In this document: one piece after another, positions 46,683-57,495 of the stretch
Position numbering within the stretch: position 1 is the first letter of the stretch
How the letters are laid out: each line of letters begins with the position of its first letter
NCBI RefSeq assembly: GCF_001758425.2
Contig: NZ_MDSS02000005.1
Span: forward strand, 1 to 64,000
Reading direction: 5' to 3'
DNA length: 64,000 nucleotides
DNA from: Nesterenkonia sp. PF2B19
GTDB lineage: Bacteria > Actinomycetota > Actinomycetes > Actinomycetales > Micrococcaceae
Made by a program: the position numbers and the translations under genes
The notes under the pieces: generated by a model
Told to the model about the DNA's origin: nothing
The model's database searches: none
Seen by the model: the letters and a program-made list of their open reading frames with translations, nothing else

Positions 46683-47759
46683 TCAGCCGTCCTCGCCGAC
46701 CCGGTGCCGGCGGCGTGAATCCCGAGACTGGGTGGCGTCGTGGATCTCCCCCACCAGCACCTCCAGGACGTCCTCCAGGAAGAGCACACCCCGCGTCTCG
46801 CCGCCGGCGTCGATGACACGGGCCAGGTGTGAGCCCGTGCGCTGCATCTGGGCCAGACAGTCCTCGATCTCGTCCGCCGGGGCCATGTTGCCCAGCGATC
46901 GGACCGCCGTCACCGGCATGGGCTCCCCCACCTGGGACTCGGGCAGGCTCATCACGTCCTTGAGGTGGACGTACCCGGTCATCTCACCGCCCCCGTCGAC
47001 GACGACGAAGCGCGAGAAGCCCGTGCGTCCCACCGCCTTCTCCACCTGCTTCGGTGTGACGTCGGCCGGCACGGTGACCACATCCTCGACAGGAACCATC
47101 ACAGACTCCGCCGTGTAGTCGCCGAAGACCAGGGCACCGGCGATGACGCCGGCGTCGTCATGGACCGTCCCCCCGCGGGTCGACTCGGCCACGATCGACT
47201 GCATCTCCTCCAGCGTGAACGTCGAGACGACCTCGTCACGGGGGGTTACACCGAACAGACGCAGCACGAGATTCGCCGAGACGTTGAGCAGGACGATCAC
47301 CGGCTTGAGCATCCGATAGAGGACGACCATCGGAGGCGCCAGCATGAGCACCGCGCGGTCCGCCACGGAGACGGCGAAGTTCTTCGGCACCATCTCCCCC
47401 AGCGTCACATGGAGGAAGGAGACGATCACCAGCGCCACCAGGAAGGCCGCCACGGAGGCCGCCGTCGGGTTCAGGCCCAGCCACATCAGCGGCTCGGTCA
47501 GCAGATGATGGATGGCGGGCTCGGAGACCTGCAGGATCAGCAGCGAGCAGACCGTGATGCCCAGCTGAGCGATCGCCAACATCTGCGAGACGTGCTCCAT
47601 GGCATAGAGAGCGGTCCGCGCGGCCGTGGAACCGCCCTCCGCCTTCGGTTCGATCTGGCTGCGTCGAGCGCTCATCACCGCAAACTCGCCGGCGACGAAG
47701 AAGGCATTGCCCGCAAGCAGGAGGACCAGCCAGACGATCCCCATCACGTCGGAGATCAT
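46683..47759 (-). CDS. CNNM/CBS-domain membrane protein (HlyC/CorC family)
   Basis: Membrane protein of 358 residues with an N-terminal DUF21/CNNM transmembrane domain (VWLVLLLAGNAFFVAGEFAVMSARRSQIE, LAIAQLGITVCSLLI, FLHVTLGEMVPKNFAV) and a cytoplasmic CBS pair (SVMVPVEDVVTVPADV, FSRFVVVDGGGEMTGYVHLKDV). Relatives act in Mg2+/Co2+ export or as Mg2+-linked regulators. It lacks the C-terminal CorC_HlyC domain that its upstream neighbour has. The ATG overlaps the stop of that neighbour (ATGA), so they are coupled, perhaps as a heteromer. Confidence 0.9.
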   Translation of the reverse strand: MISDVMGIVWLVLLLAGNAFFVAGEFAVMSARRSQIEPKAEGGSTAARTALYAMEHVSQMLAIAQLGITVCSLLILQVSEPAIHHLLTEPLMWLGLNPTAASVAAFLVALVIVSFLHVTLGEMVPKNFAVSVADRAVLMLAPPMVVLYRMLKPVIVLLNVSANLVLRLFGVTPRDEVVSTFTLEEMQSIVAESTRGGTVHDDAGVIAGALVFGDYTAESVMVPVEDVVTVPADVTPKQVEKAVGRTGFSRFVVVDGGGEMTGYVHLKDVMSLPESQVGEPMPVTAVRSLGNMAPADEIEDCLAQMQRTGSHLARVIDAGGETRGVLFLEDVLEVLVGEIHDATQSRDSRRRHRVGEDG

Positions 47760-49162
47760 CGCGGGTCACCTCCGTTCCGGTCGGCGGCGGCGCGCATGTG
47801 CTCCGCACGCTCCGCCGCTGCCCGCCGGGCACGCTCAGCGGCGGCCTCGGCGGCTATCCGACGGGCCTCGGGATCGGGGACGAAACGGATCCTGTCGATC
47901 CGGCGCCCGTCGACCCCCGCGACGACGAGCCTGCCGCCTTCGACCTCGGTCTCGTCACCCACGCCCGCCACGCGGCCCAGGCGGTCGAGCATGAAACCCG
48001 CAGCGGTCTCGTAGGCCGGGTCCTCAGGGATGTCCAGCTCGAGGATCTGGGGGTTGATCTCATCGGGGCGGAGCAGCCCCGGGAAGTACCAGTCTCCGTC
48101 AGCGGCCTGGAGCACTCCGGGCGTGAGCCGGTCATGCTCGTCGGCGACCTCACCGACGATCTCCTCGATCAGGTCCTCCAGGGTGACGACGCCTGCCGTG
48201 CCCCCGTACTCGTCGACGACGACGGCGACCTGCAGCGGAGCCTCCCGGAGCACCGAGAGCAGCGAGTCCAGATGGATGGTCTCAGGGATCCGCGTGATCT
48301 CGGTCATCACGGTCGCGGCCACCAACCCGGCGCGCTTGTCACGCGGCACGGCCACGGCCTTCTTCAGATGGGCGATGCCACGGACGTCGTCCACGGACTC
48401 CCCCAGCACGGGGAACCGGGAGTAGCCGGTGCGCCGGGCGACATCGATGAGCTCGGTCAGCGGGGCCTCTGCGTCCACGGTCACCATACGCGGCCGCGGC
48501 GACATCACGTCCGCGGCTGTGCGCTCCGAGAACCGCAGGGTCCGGTCCAGATAGGCCGCGGTGCCCTCGTCGAGGGTGCCCAGCATGGCGGAGCGGCGCA
48601 CCATCGAGGACAGCTCCTCCGGGGTGCGGGCGCCCGAGAGCTCCTCCTTGACCTCCAGGCCGAAGCGGTGGAGGACCTGGTTGGAGAATCCGTTGAGCAC
48701 CACGATCAGCGGGCGGAAGATCGCGGTGAAGACCAGCTGCGGGCGGGCCAGCGCACGCCCGATCGCGAAGGCCTCGGCGATGGCGAGGTTCTTCGGGACC
48801 AGCTCGCCCAGGAGCATGGTCACCAGCGTCGCGATCGCCATGGCGATCGTCAGCGAGACGGCGCCGACCGCCTGGTCGGGCACGCCCAGCATGTCCAACG
48901 GACCGGCGAGGAGCACCCCGAGGGCAGGTTCGGCCACATACCCGGTCAGCAGCGTGGTGAGCGTGATGCCCAGCTGACAGCTCGACAGCTGGGTGGACAG
49001 CGACTTCAGGCAGCGCATCAGCGGCACCGCCCGGCGATCGCCGTCGTCGATGGCGCGCTGGACCGTCGGCTGGTCGAGGGCTACGAGGGAGAATTCGACG
49101 GCGACGAAGAATCCGGTGCCCAGGATGAGCAGGAGTCCGACGCCCAGGAGAATCCATTCCAC
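47756..49162 (-). CDS. CNNM/CBS/CorC-domain membrane protein
   Basis: Partner protein of 468 residues with three parts: the DUF21/CNNM domain (GTGFFVAVEFSLVALDQPTVQ, SSCQLGITLTTLLTGYV, LLGELVPKNLAIAEAFAI), a CBS pair (DVMSPRPRMVTVDAE, YSRFPVLGESVDDVRGIAHLK, VAVVVDEYGGTAGVVTLEDLIEEIVGE) and the CorC_HlyC domain (GLLRPDEINPQI onward). An Ala/Arg/Glu-rich coiled tail ends it. The GTG at 49162 gives the usual VEWILLGVG start, with GGAGG further upstream; a GTG at 49216 is the alternative. The two-gene pairing is common in actinobacteria. Confidence 0.9.
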   Translation of the reverse strand: MEWILLGVGLLLILGTGFFVAVEFSLVALDQPTVQRAIDDGDRRAVPLMRCLKSLSTQLSSCQLGITLTTLLTGYVAEPALGVLLAGPLDMLGVPDQAVGAVSLTIAMAIATLVTMLLGELVPKNLAIAEAFAIGRALARPQLVFTAIFRPLIVVLNGFSNQVLHRFGLEVKEELSGARTPEELSSMVRRSAMLGTLDEGTAAYLDRTLRFSERTAADVMSPRPRMVTVDAEAPLTELIDVARRTGYSRFPVLGESVDDVRGIAHLKKAVAVPRDKRAGLVAATVMTEITRIPETIHLDSLLSVLREAPLQVAVVVDEYGGTAGVVTLEDLIEEIVGEVADEHDRLTPGVLQAADGDWYFPGLLRPDEINPQILELDIPEDPAYETAAGFMLDRLGRVAGVGDETEVEGGRLVVAGVDGRRIDRIRFVPDPEARRIAAEAAAERARRAAAERAEHMRAAADRNGGDPR

Positions 49163-49361
49163 GGGGTCAGCTGCACCTCCGCGACTCCGCGGACCGGCAT
49201 ACGGACGCCGGAGCACGGTCGGGGAAGCGGGGTGGTCCGGAACGGCTGCGGGCCGAGGCCCTGCAACCGGTGGACGGGACCGGAAGGCGAGCAGGAACAG
49301 TGAGAATCAGGCGCGAGCCCGGTTGTCGACACTCCATAAGACTTCGCAGTGTAGCGCGGGA

Positions 49362-49392
49362 CGCCGGGGCCGCACCACTGCGTCCCCCGGCG
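49362..49392 (-). terminator. terminator after guaB1
   Basis: Perfect 8-bp stem CGCCGGGG / CCCCGGCG with a 15-nt loop, about 20 bp past the guaB1 stop on the minus strand. Confidence 0.5.
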
Positions 49393-49412
49393 CTGCGCCT
49401 CCGCCGCCCGGA

Positions 49413-51229
<1,817 letters not shown>

Positions 51230-54200
51230 GTGCCAGAGCTAACGTCCAGCCGTCTCGCGGAGGAGTTCCCCGGAAACGAATGGTTGGTCGCCGACATATA
51301 CGACAAGTACAAGGCGGACCCGGACTCCGTGGACCGCAAGTGGGCTGACATCTTCCGTCGACTCGAGGGCGAGTCCCCCGCCGAAGACGCTCAGGCAGGC
51401 AACGGCGCCTCCGGAAGCTCCGCCCCCGCCTCCTCCGCCTCGTCGACCCCGGCCGGCGGCTCCGGCAACGGCACCGCAGCCGAACGTCGGGCCGCTGCGA
51501 CGAACCAGCAGGACTCCCGGCAGGAGAGCACCCCGATGACGGCCACGCCCGCCGAGCCGGAGCACCAGCAGAAGCCCGCCACGGAGAAGTCCCCCACCGG
51601 CACCCGCCCCGTGGCGCCCAAGCAGCCCACCACCAAGAAGTCCAAGGACTCCGGCACCACTCCCATCCCCTCCGAGCCCTCCGACTCGCGGGGCGACGAG
51701 GCGCCGAAGGAGACGAAGCAGGACGAGGTCACCGTCCTGAAGGGGATGTCCAAGGCCATCGCCGCCAACATGGACGCCTCCCTGTCCGTGCCGACGGCGA
51801 CCACGGTGCGGGCCGTGCCCGCGAAGTTGCTGATCGACAACCGCGTGGTCATCAACAACCACCTCAAGCGCACCCGGGGCGGCAAGGTCTCCTTCACCCA
51901 CATCATCGGCTACGCCATGGTCAAGGCGCTGCGCGCCCACCCGTCGATGAACGTCACCTACACCGTCAAGGACGGCAAGCCCGCCGCCGTGCAGCCCGCG
52001 CATGTGAACTTCGGGCTCGCGATCGACATGCCCCGGCCCGACGGCACGCGCGCCCTGGTGGTGCCCAACATCAAGGGCGCCGAGGACATGAGCTTCACCG
52101 ACTTCTGGGCGGCCTACGACGACGTCGTCAAGCGCGCCCGGGACAACAAGCTCACGCCCGACGACTACGCCGGCACCACGGTCTCCCTGACCAACCCCGG
52201 CGGCATCGGCACCGTGCACTCCGTGCCCCGGCTCTCCCAGGGGCAGGCCTGCATCGTCGGCGTCGGTGCCCTCGAGTACCCGGCCGAGTTTCAGGGCGCC
52301 TCTGAGAAGACGCTGAACAAGCTCGCCGTCTCCAAGGTCATCACGCTGACCTCCACGTATGACCACCGGGTGATCCAGGGCGCCGGCTCCGGCGAGTTCC
52401 TGAAGACCATCCACCAGCTGCTCCTCGGCGAGGACGGCTTCTACGACGAGATCTTCGAGGCGCTGCGCATCCCGTACCGTCCCGTCCGCTGGTCGGCTGA
52501 CATCCAGGTCAACCCTGAGGACCAGATCAACAAGGTCGCCCGGATCCAGCAGCTGATCCACGCCTACCGGGTGCGCGGCCACCTCATGGCCTCGGTGGAC
52601 CCGCTGGAGTACCGGATGCGGGAGCACCCGGACCTCGAGATCGAGTCTCACGGCCTGACCCTGTGGGACCTGGACCGCGACTGGCCCACAGGAGGGTTCG
52701 GCGGCAAGCAGATGCTGCCGCTGCGCAACATCCTCGGCGTGCTGCGGGACACCTACTGCCGCAACACGGGCATCGAGTACATGCACATCCAGTCTCCGGA
52801 GGAACGCCAGTGGTTCCAGGACGAGATCGAGCACCCCTACTCGAAGCCGTCGCGTGACGAGCAGTTCCGCATCCTGGGACGCCTCAACGCCGCCGAGGCC
52901 TTCGAGACCTTCCTGCAGACGAAGTTCGTCGGGCAGAAGCGTTTCTCCCTGGAGGGCGGCGAGTCGCTGATCCCGCTGATGGACGTGATCCTCTCCGAAG
53001 CCGCCGACGAGGGACTCGACGAGGTGGCCATCGGCATGGCGCACCGAGGTCGTCTCAACGTCCTCGCCAACATCGCGGGCAAGACGTACGCGCAGATCTT
53101 CCGCGAGTTCGAGGGCCGCGAGGCGGGCATCGGTTCGGGCGACGTGAAGTACCACCTCGGCACGCGCGGCTCGTTCACCTCTGACCGTGGCAATTCGACC
53201 AGCGTCTACCTGGCTGCGAACCCCTCCCACCTGGAGGCGGTCAACCCGGTGCTCGAAGGCATCGTGCGTGCCCAGCAGGACCGCCTGGACAGAGGGCCCG
53301 ATGGCCTGAGCTCCTTCTCGGTGCTGCCGCTGCTGGTGCACGGCGACGCCGCGTTCGCCGGGCAGGGCGTGGTCGCCGAGACGCTGAACCTGTCCCAGCT
53401 GCGCGGCTACCGCACCGGCGGCACCGTCCACGTGGTGGTCAACAACCAGGTCGGCTTCACCACCGCGCCGCAGTCGGGCCGTTCGATGACCTACTGCACG
53501 GACATGGCCAAGGCCATCCAGGCCCCGATCTTCCATGTCAACGGGGATGACCCGGAGTCGGTCGCGCGTGTGGCCTCGCTGGCCTTCCAGTACCGGCAGC
53601 GGTTCAACAAGGACGTCGTGATCGACCTCGTCTGCTACCGCCGCCGTGGCCACAACGAGGGCGACGACCCCGCGATGACCCAGCCGAAGATGTACAACCT
53701 CATCGAGGCCAAGCGGTCGACCCGTCGGCTCTACACGGAGAATCTGGTCGGTCGTGGCGACATCACCCAGGACGAGGCGGACCAGGCTCTGCAGGACTTC
53801 CGCCAGCGCCTGGAGCGTGTCTTCACCGAGACCCACGCGGCCCAGACCCAGCCGGTCTCGACCGTCAGCGTGCCCAGCGGCGGCGGCGACATCGTCGCCC
53901 CGACGGCCTCGGAGCTGGAGGAGGACACCCCGATCCGGGCTGCGGACGACACCGCGGTCTCCGAGGAGTCGCTGGCACACATCGGCGAGGTGCACACCAA
54001 CATCCCGGACGGCTTCACCGCCCACCCGAAGCTGACGTCCCTGCTGGAGAAGCGGGCGAAGATGGCCCGCGAAGGCGGCATCGACTGGGGCTTCGCCGAG
54101 ATCGCGGCCTTCGGCTCGCTGCTGATGGAGGGCATCGAGGTCCGCATGGCCGGTCAGGACTCACGGCGCGGGACCTTCGTCCAGCGGCACGCGGTGTTCC

Positions 54201-55108
54201 ACGACCGGGTCAACGGCGACGAGTGGTACCCGCTGAAGAACCTGACCGAGGACCAGGCGCGGTTCTTCATCTACGACTCGCTGCTCTCCGAGTATGCGGC
54301 CCTGGGCTTCGAGTACGGCTACTCGGTGGAGAACCCCCAGGCCCTGGTGCTGTGGGAGGCCCAGTTCGGCGACTTCGTCAACGGCGCGCAGACGGTGATC
54401 GACGAGTTCATCGCCACCGCCGAGCAGAAGTGGGGCCAGCGCTCCTCGGTCGTGATGCTGCTGCCGCACGGCTATGAGGGCCAGGGCCCGGACCACTCCT
54501 CCGGTCGGCCGGAGCGCTTCCTGCAGCTGTGCGCGGAGGACAACATGACCGTGGTCATGCCCTCCACCGGTGCGAACTACTTCCACCTGCTGCGCCGTCA
54601 GGCGGTGGCACGGCCCCGCCGGCCGCTGGTGGTGTTCTCCCCCAAGCAGCTGCTGCGTCTCAAGGCCGCCGCGAACTCCGTCGAGGACTTCACCACCGGC
54701 ACCTTCCGTGAGGTCATCGGAGACGACGGCGTCGACAAGTCCCAGGTCAAGCGCGTGCTGATCACCTCGGGGAGGCTGTACTACGACCTCGTGGCCACGC
54801 GGGCCAAGCACGACGACCAGACGACGGCGATCGTGCGGCTCGAGCAGCTCTACCCCCTGCCGGTGGACCAGCTGCGCGAGGAGCTGGACTCCTACCCCGC
54901 CGACGCCGAGTTCATCTACGCGCAGGACGAGCCCGTCAACCAGGGTCCCTGGCCCTTCCTGGGGCTCAGCCTGGTGCCGCTGCTCGACCAGGAGCTTCAG
55001 CTGGTCTCCCGCGGGGAGTCCGCGGCCACGTCCGTCGGTCAGGCCCGGCGTCACGCCAAGGAGCTGGAGACGCTGCTCGCCCAGGCCTTCCCGCACCTGG
55101 ACCTGTGA
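51230..55108 (+). CDS. kgd: Kgd, multifunctional 2-oxoglutarate dehydrogenase E1/E2 (SucA)
   Basis: TCA-cycle enzyme of 1292 residues that decarboxylates 2-oxoglutarate with thiamine diphosphate and transfers the succinyl group. The N-terminus (LAEEFPGNEWLV, YDKYKADPDSVDRKWADIF) leads to a long Ala/Pro/Lys linker. A fused E2-type succinyltransferase domain (about 170-400, with STYDHRVIQGAGSGEFL) follows. The E1 part comes next: EYMHIQSPEERQWFQDEIE, GMAHRGRLNVLANI, HGDAAFAGQGVVAETLNLSQL, CYRRRGHNEGDDPAMTQP and LPHGYEGQGPDHSSGRPERFLQL. This E2-E1 fusion without a lipoyl domain is the actinobacterial architecture. The GTG at 51230 matches homologue starts, with GGAAGAGG upstream. Confidence 0.95.
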   Translation: MPELTSSRLAEEFPGNEWLVADIYDKYKADPDSVDRKWADIFRRLEGESPAEDAQAGNGASGSSAPASSASSTPAGGSGNGTAAERRAAATNQQDSRQESTPMTATPAEPEHQQKPATEKSPTGTRPVAPKQPTTKKSKDSGTTPIPSEPSDSRGDEAPKETKQDEVTVLKGMSKAIAANMDASLSVPTATTVRAVPAKLLIDNRVVINNHLKRTRGGKVSFTHIIGYAMVKALRAHPSMNVTYTVKDGKPAAVQPAHVNFGLAIDMPRPDGTRALVVPNIKGAEDMSFTDFWAAYDDVVKRARDNKLTPDDYAGTTVSLTNPGGIGTVHSVPRLSQGQACIVGVGALEYPAEFQGASEKTLNKLAVSKVITLTSTYDHRVIQGAGSGEFLKTIHQLLLGEDGFYDEIFEALRIPYRPVRWSADIQVNPEDQINKVARIQQLIHAYRVRGHLMASVDPLEYRMREHPDLEIESHGLTLWDLDRDWPTGGFGGKQMLPLRNILGVLRDTYCRNTGIEYMHIQSPEERQWFQDEIEHPYSKPSRDEQFRILGRLNAAEAFETFLQTKFVGQKRFSLEGGESLIPLMDVILSEAADEGLDEVAIGMAHRGRLNVLANIAGKTYAQIFREFEGREAGIGSGDVKYHLGTRGSFTSDRGNSTSVYLAANPSHLEAVNPVLEGIVRAQQDRLDRGPDGLSSFSVLPLLVHGDAAFAGQGVVAETLNLSQLRGYRTGGTVHVVVNNQVGFTTAPQSGRSMTYCTDMAKAIQAPIFHVNGDDPESVARVASLAFQYRQRFNKDVVIDLVCYRRRGHNEGDDPAMTQPKMYNLIEAKRSTRRLYTENLVGRGDITQDEADQALQDFRQRLERVFTETHAAQTQPVSTVSVPSGGGDIVAPTASELEEDTPIRAADDTAVSEESLAHIGEVHTNIPDGFTAHPKLTSLLEKRAKMAREGGIDWGFAEIAAFGSLLMEGIEVRMAGQDSRRGTFVQRHAVFHDRVNGDEWYPLKNLTEDQARFFIYDSLLSEYAALGFEYGYSVENPQALVLWEAQFGDFVNGAQTVIDEFIATAEQKWGQRSSVVMLLPHGYEGQGPDHSSGRPERFLQLCAEDNMTVVMPSTGANYFHLLRRQAVARPRRPLVVFSPKQLLRLKAAANSVEDFTTGTFREVIGDDGVDKSQVKRVLITSGRLYYDLVATRAKHDDQTTAIVRLEQLYPLPVDQLREELDSYPADAEFIYAQDEPVNQGPWPFLGLSLVPLLDQELQLVSRGESAATSVGQARRHAKELETLLAQAFPHLDL

Positions 55109-55131
55109 ACGACGATCGCCGCTGAGCGAGT

Positions 55132-55166
55132 GAGGCCGCCGACCCGGAGACCGGGTCGGCGGCCTC
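55132..55166 (+). terminator. kgd terminator
   Basis: Perfect 15-bp stem with a 5-nt loop (GAGAC), 23 bp after the kgd stop; arms begin GAGGCCGCC and end GGCGGCCTC. Confidence 0.85.
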
Positions 55167-55319
55167 CGTCGTTCCGGGGCCGCGACGATCTGTCCCCGTG
55201 GCGCGTCCGAGGCCGGCCCGGCGGCTCGGACGCGGTAACGTCAGGGGAGGAAAAGTCGGTGTCCGCCGGCCCTCCCCCGGGTTCCCGGGATCGGATGGCC
55301 ACACAGAGGAAGGGACGAC

Positions 55320-55919
55320 GTGGAACGCAGCATCAGAATCGTCGCCGTCGGCAATGAGCTGCTCACCGGAACTGGTGATCCCCGCGCACTGGGATGGCTG
55401 GGACGGGTGCTGGCGAAGACGCCCACCGAGGCGGTGCACCTGGAACACTATGTCCTCGCCATGCCCGGCGAGGGGACGGAGGCGCTGTCCCACCGCTGGC
55501 AGGCCGAGGCCGCACCACGCTTCTCGGAGGGCACGGAGAACCATCTGATCGTCGCACTCAACGACATCGACCTGGACAGCACCTCCTCGTCGGCCCGTTC
55601 CCGACTCAACCTGGCCAACATCCTGGACCGGGCCAGTCAGGAGGGGATCCGGTGCCTGGTCGTGGGACCCGTCCCGGGGCTGGACCCCGAACGGAACCAG
55701 CGACTGGCGGAGCTCAACGTCGCGTACCAGGACGTGGCGTCGCGCCGCTCCCACGTCTACGTCGACACGTTCTCGCCGCTGGTCCAGCATGACCAGTGGC
55801 GCCATGATCTCGCAGCCAACGACGGCGCCCCCGGCCAGGCCGGCTACGGGCTGATCGCCTGGCTGGTCCTCCACCGGGGGTGGTTCCAGTGGCTGGGCCT
55901 GCGCGAGCCCTCTGCGTGA
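55320..55919 (+). CDS. SGNH/GDSL-like hydrolase family protein with altered nucleophile motif
   Basis: A 199-residue soluble protein with an SGNH-like flavodoxin fold pattern. RIVAVGNELLTGTGDPRALGWLGRV stands where GDS-type motifs lie. GTENHLIVALNDIDLD follows (block III would have GxND), then IRCLVVGPVPGLDPERNQRLAELNVAY and a C-terminal D...H replaced by NDGAPGQAGYGLIA. The nucleophilic Ser of GDSL is Glu in GNE and the usual DxxH block is not obvious. It may therefore be non-hydrolytic or use different residues. The GTG has AGAGGAAGG upstream. It is a single gene after the kgd terminator. Confidence 0.75.
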   Translation: MERSIRIVAVGNELLTGTGDPRALGWLGRVLAKTPTEAVHLEHYVLAMPGEGTEALSHRWQAEAAPRFSEGTENHLIVALNDIDLDSTSSSARSRLNLANILDRASQEGIRCLVVGPVPGLDPERNQRLAELNVAYQDVASRRSHVYVDTFSPLVQHDQWRHDLAANDGAPGQAGYGLIAWLVLHRGWFQWLGLREPSA

Positions 55920-55984
55920 GACCTGCCGGCGCGGAGCACCACCTCCCCGGGCACCGCACCGATGGCCCCAGCACCACCGTCCGG

Positions 55985-55990
55985 TAGGAT
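55985..55990 (+). promoter_or_regulatory. bL37 promoter -10 element
   Basis: TAGGAT 28 nt before the bL37 start, with a ribosome-binding site between them. It is a good actinobacterial -10 match; no clear -35 is seen. Confidence 0.45.
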
Positions 55991-56018
55991 GGGGCGAAGC
56001 CGACGAAAGGAGTTCACC

Positions 56019-56093
56019 ATGAGCAAGCGTGGACGCAAGCGCAAGGACCGCCGCAAGAACAAGGCCAACCACGGCAAGCGCCCCAACTCCTGA
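56019..56093 (+). CDS. 50S ribosomal protein bL37
   Basis: A 24-residue, extremely basic protein: MSKRGRKRKDRRKNKANHGK followed by RPNS. It is nearly identical in pattern to the tiny bL37 protein found in the mycobacterial 50S subunit. AAGGAG lies 7 nt before the ATG and a TAGGAT -10 is further upstream. It is convergent with rsrA across a terminator, as in related genomes. Too short for most gene finders; the exact motif, strong ribosome-binding site and context make it convincing. Confidence 0.92.
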   Translation: MSKRGRKRKDRRKNKANHGKRPNS

Positions 56094-56214
56094 CCCGTTC
56101 AGGTCCCTCACGGGCCCCTGACGCTCAGCAGCGGGCCGCCGTCGAGCGGCCGCGGCGCGCGCCGTGCGTGCTCCGGCGACGGAGCGCCACGGACAGCAAG
56201 CGCACACAGAAAGG

Positions 56215-56249
56215 CAGAGCCCCCGCGGGATCATCCGTCGGGGGCTCTG
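56215..56249. terminator. terminator between bL37 and rsrA
   Basis: Perfect 11-bp stem CAGAGCCCCCG / CGGGGGCTCTG with a 13-nt loop, between two convergent genes; the minus strand continues CCTTTCTGTG. Confidence 0.75.
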
Positions 56250-56350
56250 TCATGTCGGACCTGTCATGCCGGAGGCGAGAGGGACGTGCGCGCTCCGGAC
56301 CGGCAGACCCCTGGTGCGCGCTCCGGGTCGGACTCCCGGTGCGCCCCGGC

Positions 56351-56644
56351 TCAGCGGCTCTCGTGGCCAGCTTCCACGCGGATCTCGCTGATGCGCTCCA
56401 TGATGGTGACCTTCAGAGTGTCGGGGGCACGTTCCACGCAGGACCGCCGGACCACGGAACGGATGATGCACTCGAGGTCGTACTCGGAGGCGCAGTCCGG
56501 GCAGTCGTGGAGATGGCCCCGGACCTCCGCGAGGTCGTCCCGGCTCAGCGCACCGTCGAGGTACTCGTAGATGCGCTCCATCCGCTCCTCGGCCTCCCGG
56601 CAGTCACCGCCGGGGCACTCATCCGTGGTGCGGTCTTCGCTCAT
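56351..56644 (-). CDS. rsrA: anti-sigma-R factor of the mycothiol system (RsrA/RshA)
   Basis: Zinc-containing redox-sensing anti-sigma factor, 97 residues. The ZAS motif is present: His44, Cys48 and Cys51 in GHLHDCPDC, plus an upstream cysteine pair (Cys10, Cys15) near DECPGGDC. Disulfide stress releases the bound sigma factor in this family. The ATG overlaps the sigma factor stop (ATGA), so sigma and anti-sigma are made together. A later CVERAP region completes the family pattern. Confidence 0.93.
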   Translation of the reverse strand: MSEDRTTDECPGGDCREAEERMERIYEYLDGALSRDDLAEVRGHLHDCPDCASEYDLECIIRSVVRRSCVERAPDTLKVTIMERISEIRVEAGHESR

Positions 56645-57324
56645 TTTCGAGCCTCCTGCTTCTTGAAGCCTCGCTCGCGGGCGTAGTCGGTCAACAGTTC
56701 ACGCAGCAGCTTGCGGCCGCGGTGCAGCCGCGACATCACCGTGCCGATGGGAATGTTGAGGATCTCGGCGATCTCCTTGTAGGCGAATCCCTCGACGTCG
56801 GAGAAGTAGACCGCCAGGCGGAACTCCTCCGGGATCTGCTGCAGGGCGTCTTTGACGTCCGAGTCCGGCAGATGGTCCAGGGCCTCCGCCTCGGCCGAGC
56901 GCAGTCCGGTGGAGGTGTGCTCCGCCGCCTGGGCCATCTGCCAGTCCTCCACGGTGTCCGTGTTGGCCTGCTGCGGCTGCCGCTGCTTCTTCCGGTAGAT
57001 GTTGATGTACGTGTTGGTCAGGATGCGGTACAGCCAGGCCTTCAGGTTGGTCCCCGGCTTGTACTGGTGGAACGCGGAGTAGGCCTTCGTGTAGGCCTCC
57101 TGCACCAGGTCCTCGGCGTCCTGCGGGTTGCGCGTCATCCGCATCGCCGCGGAATAGAGCTGGTCGACGTACTGCAGCGCATCGGACTCGAAGCGGGCGC
57201 GACGCTGTGCGTCGGTCTCCTCGGCCACATTCACGTTCTCGTCACGGTCTTCCATCACAGACGAGTCTACGCGCACCCGGCGGATCGGGGCCTGCGTGCG
57301 CGGCTGAAGCGTGGCTGTGGTCAT
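56641..57324 (-). CDS. sigR: SigR/SigH-type ECF RNA polymerase sigma factor
   Basis: Stress-response sigma factor of 227 residues for thiol-oxidative and heat stress genes. Region 2 shows [31 protein letters not shown] and [20 protein letters not shown]. Region 4 shows [22 protein letters not shown] and [21 protein letters not shown]. The ATG at 57324 lies just after a perfect sigma-R-type promoter, implying a leaderless autoregulated transcript. A second ATG at 57255 could give a shorter product, as SigR has two forms in Streptomyces. Overlap with rsrA is 4 nt. Confidence 0.93.
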   Translation of the reverse strand: MTTATLQPRTQAPIRRVRVDSSVMEDRDENVNVAEETDAQRRARFESDALQYVDQLYSAAMRMTRNPQDAEDLVQEAYTKAYSAFHQYKPGTNLKAWLYRILTNTYINIYRKKQRQPQQANTDTVEDWQMAQAAEHTSTGLRSAEAEALDHLPDSDVKDALQQIPEEFRLAVYFSDVEGFAYKEIAEILNIPIGTVMSRLHRGRKLLRELLTDYARERGFKKQEARK

Positions 57325-57333
57325 GGACAGGAC

Positions 57334-57360
57334 AACGACCACGCGTGCTCTGCAATTCCC
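57334..57360 (-). promoter_or_regulatory. sigma-R-dependent promoter of sigR-rsrA
   Basis: On the minus strand GGGAAT (57355-57360) is followed after 18 bp by GTT (57334-57336), the GGGAAT-N18-GTT consensus of SigR/SigH promoters. The expected start site falls about at the ATG at 57324, so the message should be leaderless and autoregulated. Confidence 0.82.
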
Positions 57361-57495
57361 CGACAGGGGCTGATTGGGTAGATTGTCTTCTGGACGATGC
57401 CGAACGCCGCATGTTCCGGCACGCACAGCTCAACCGAGTTCACCGCACGTGGAGCCGGGGACGACCCCGACGCCGCGCCGCCACAGGAGGATTCC

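Noticed and set aside
51239-54025. A 928-codon frame opposite kgd
   Set aside because: Antisense shadow of a strongly conserved gene; composition is Val/Gly/Leu/Arg-biased with no recognisable domain.
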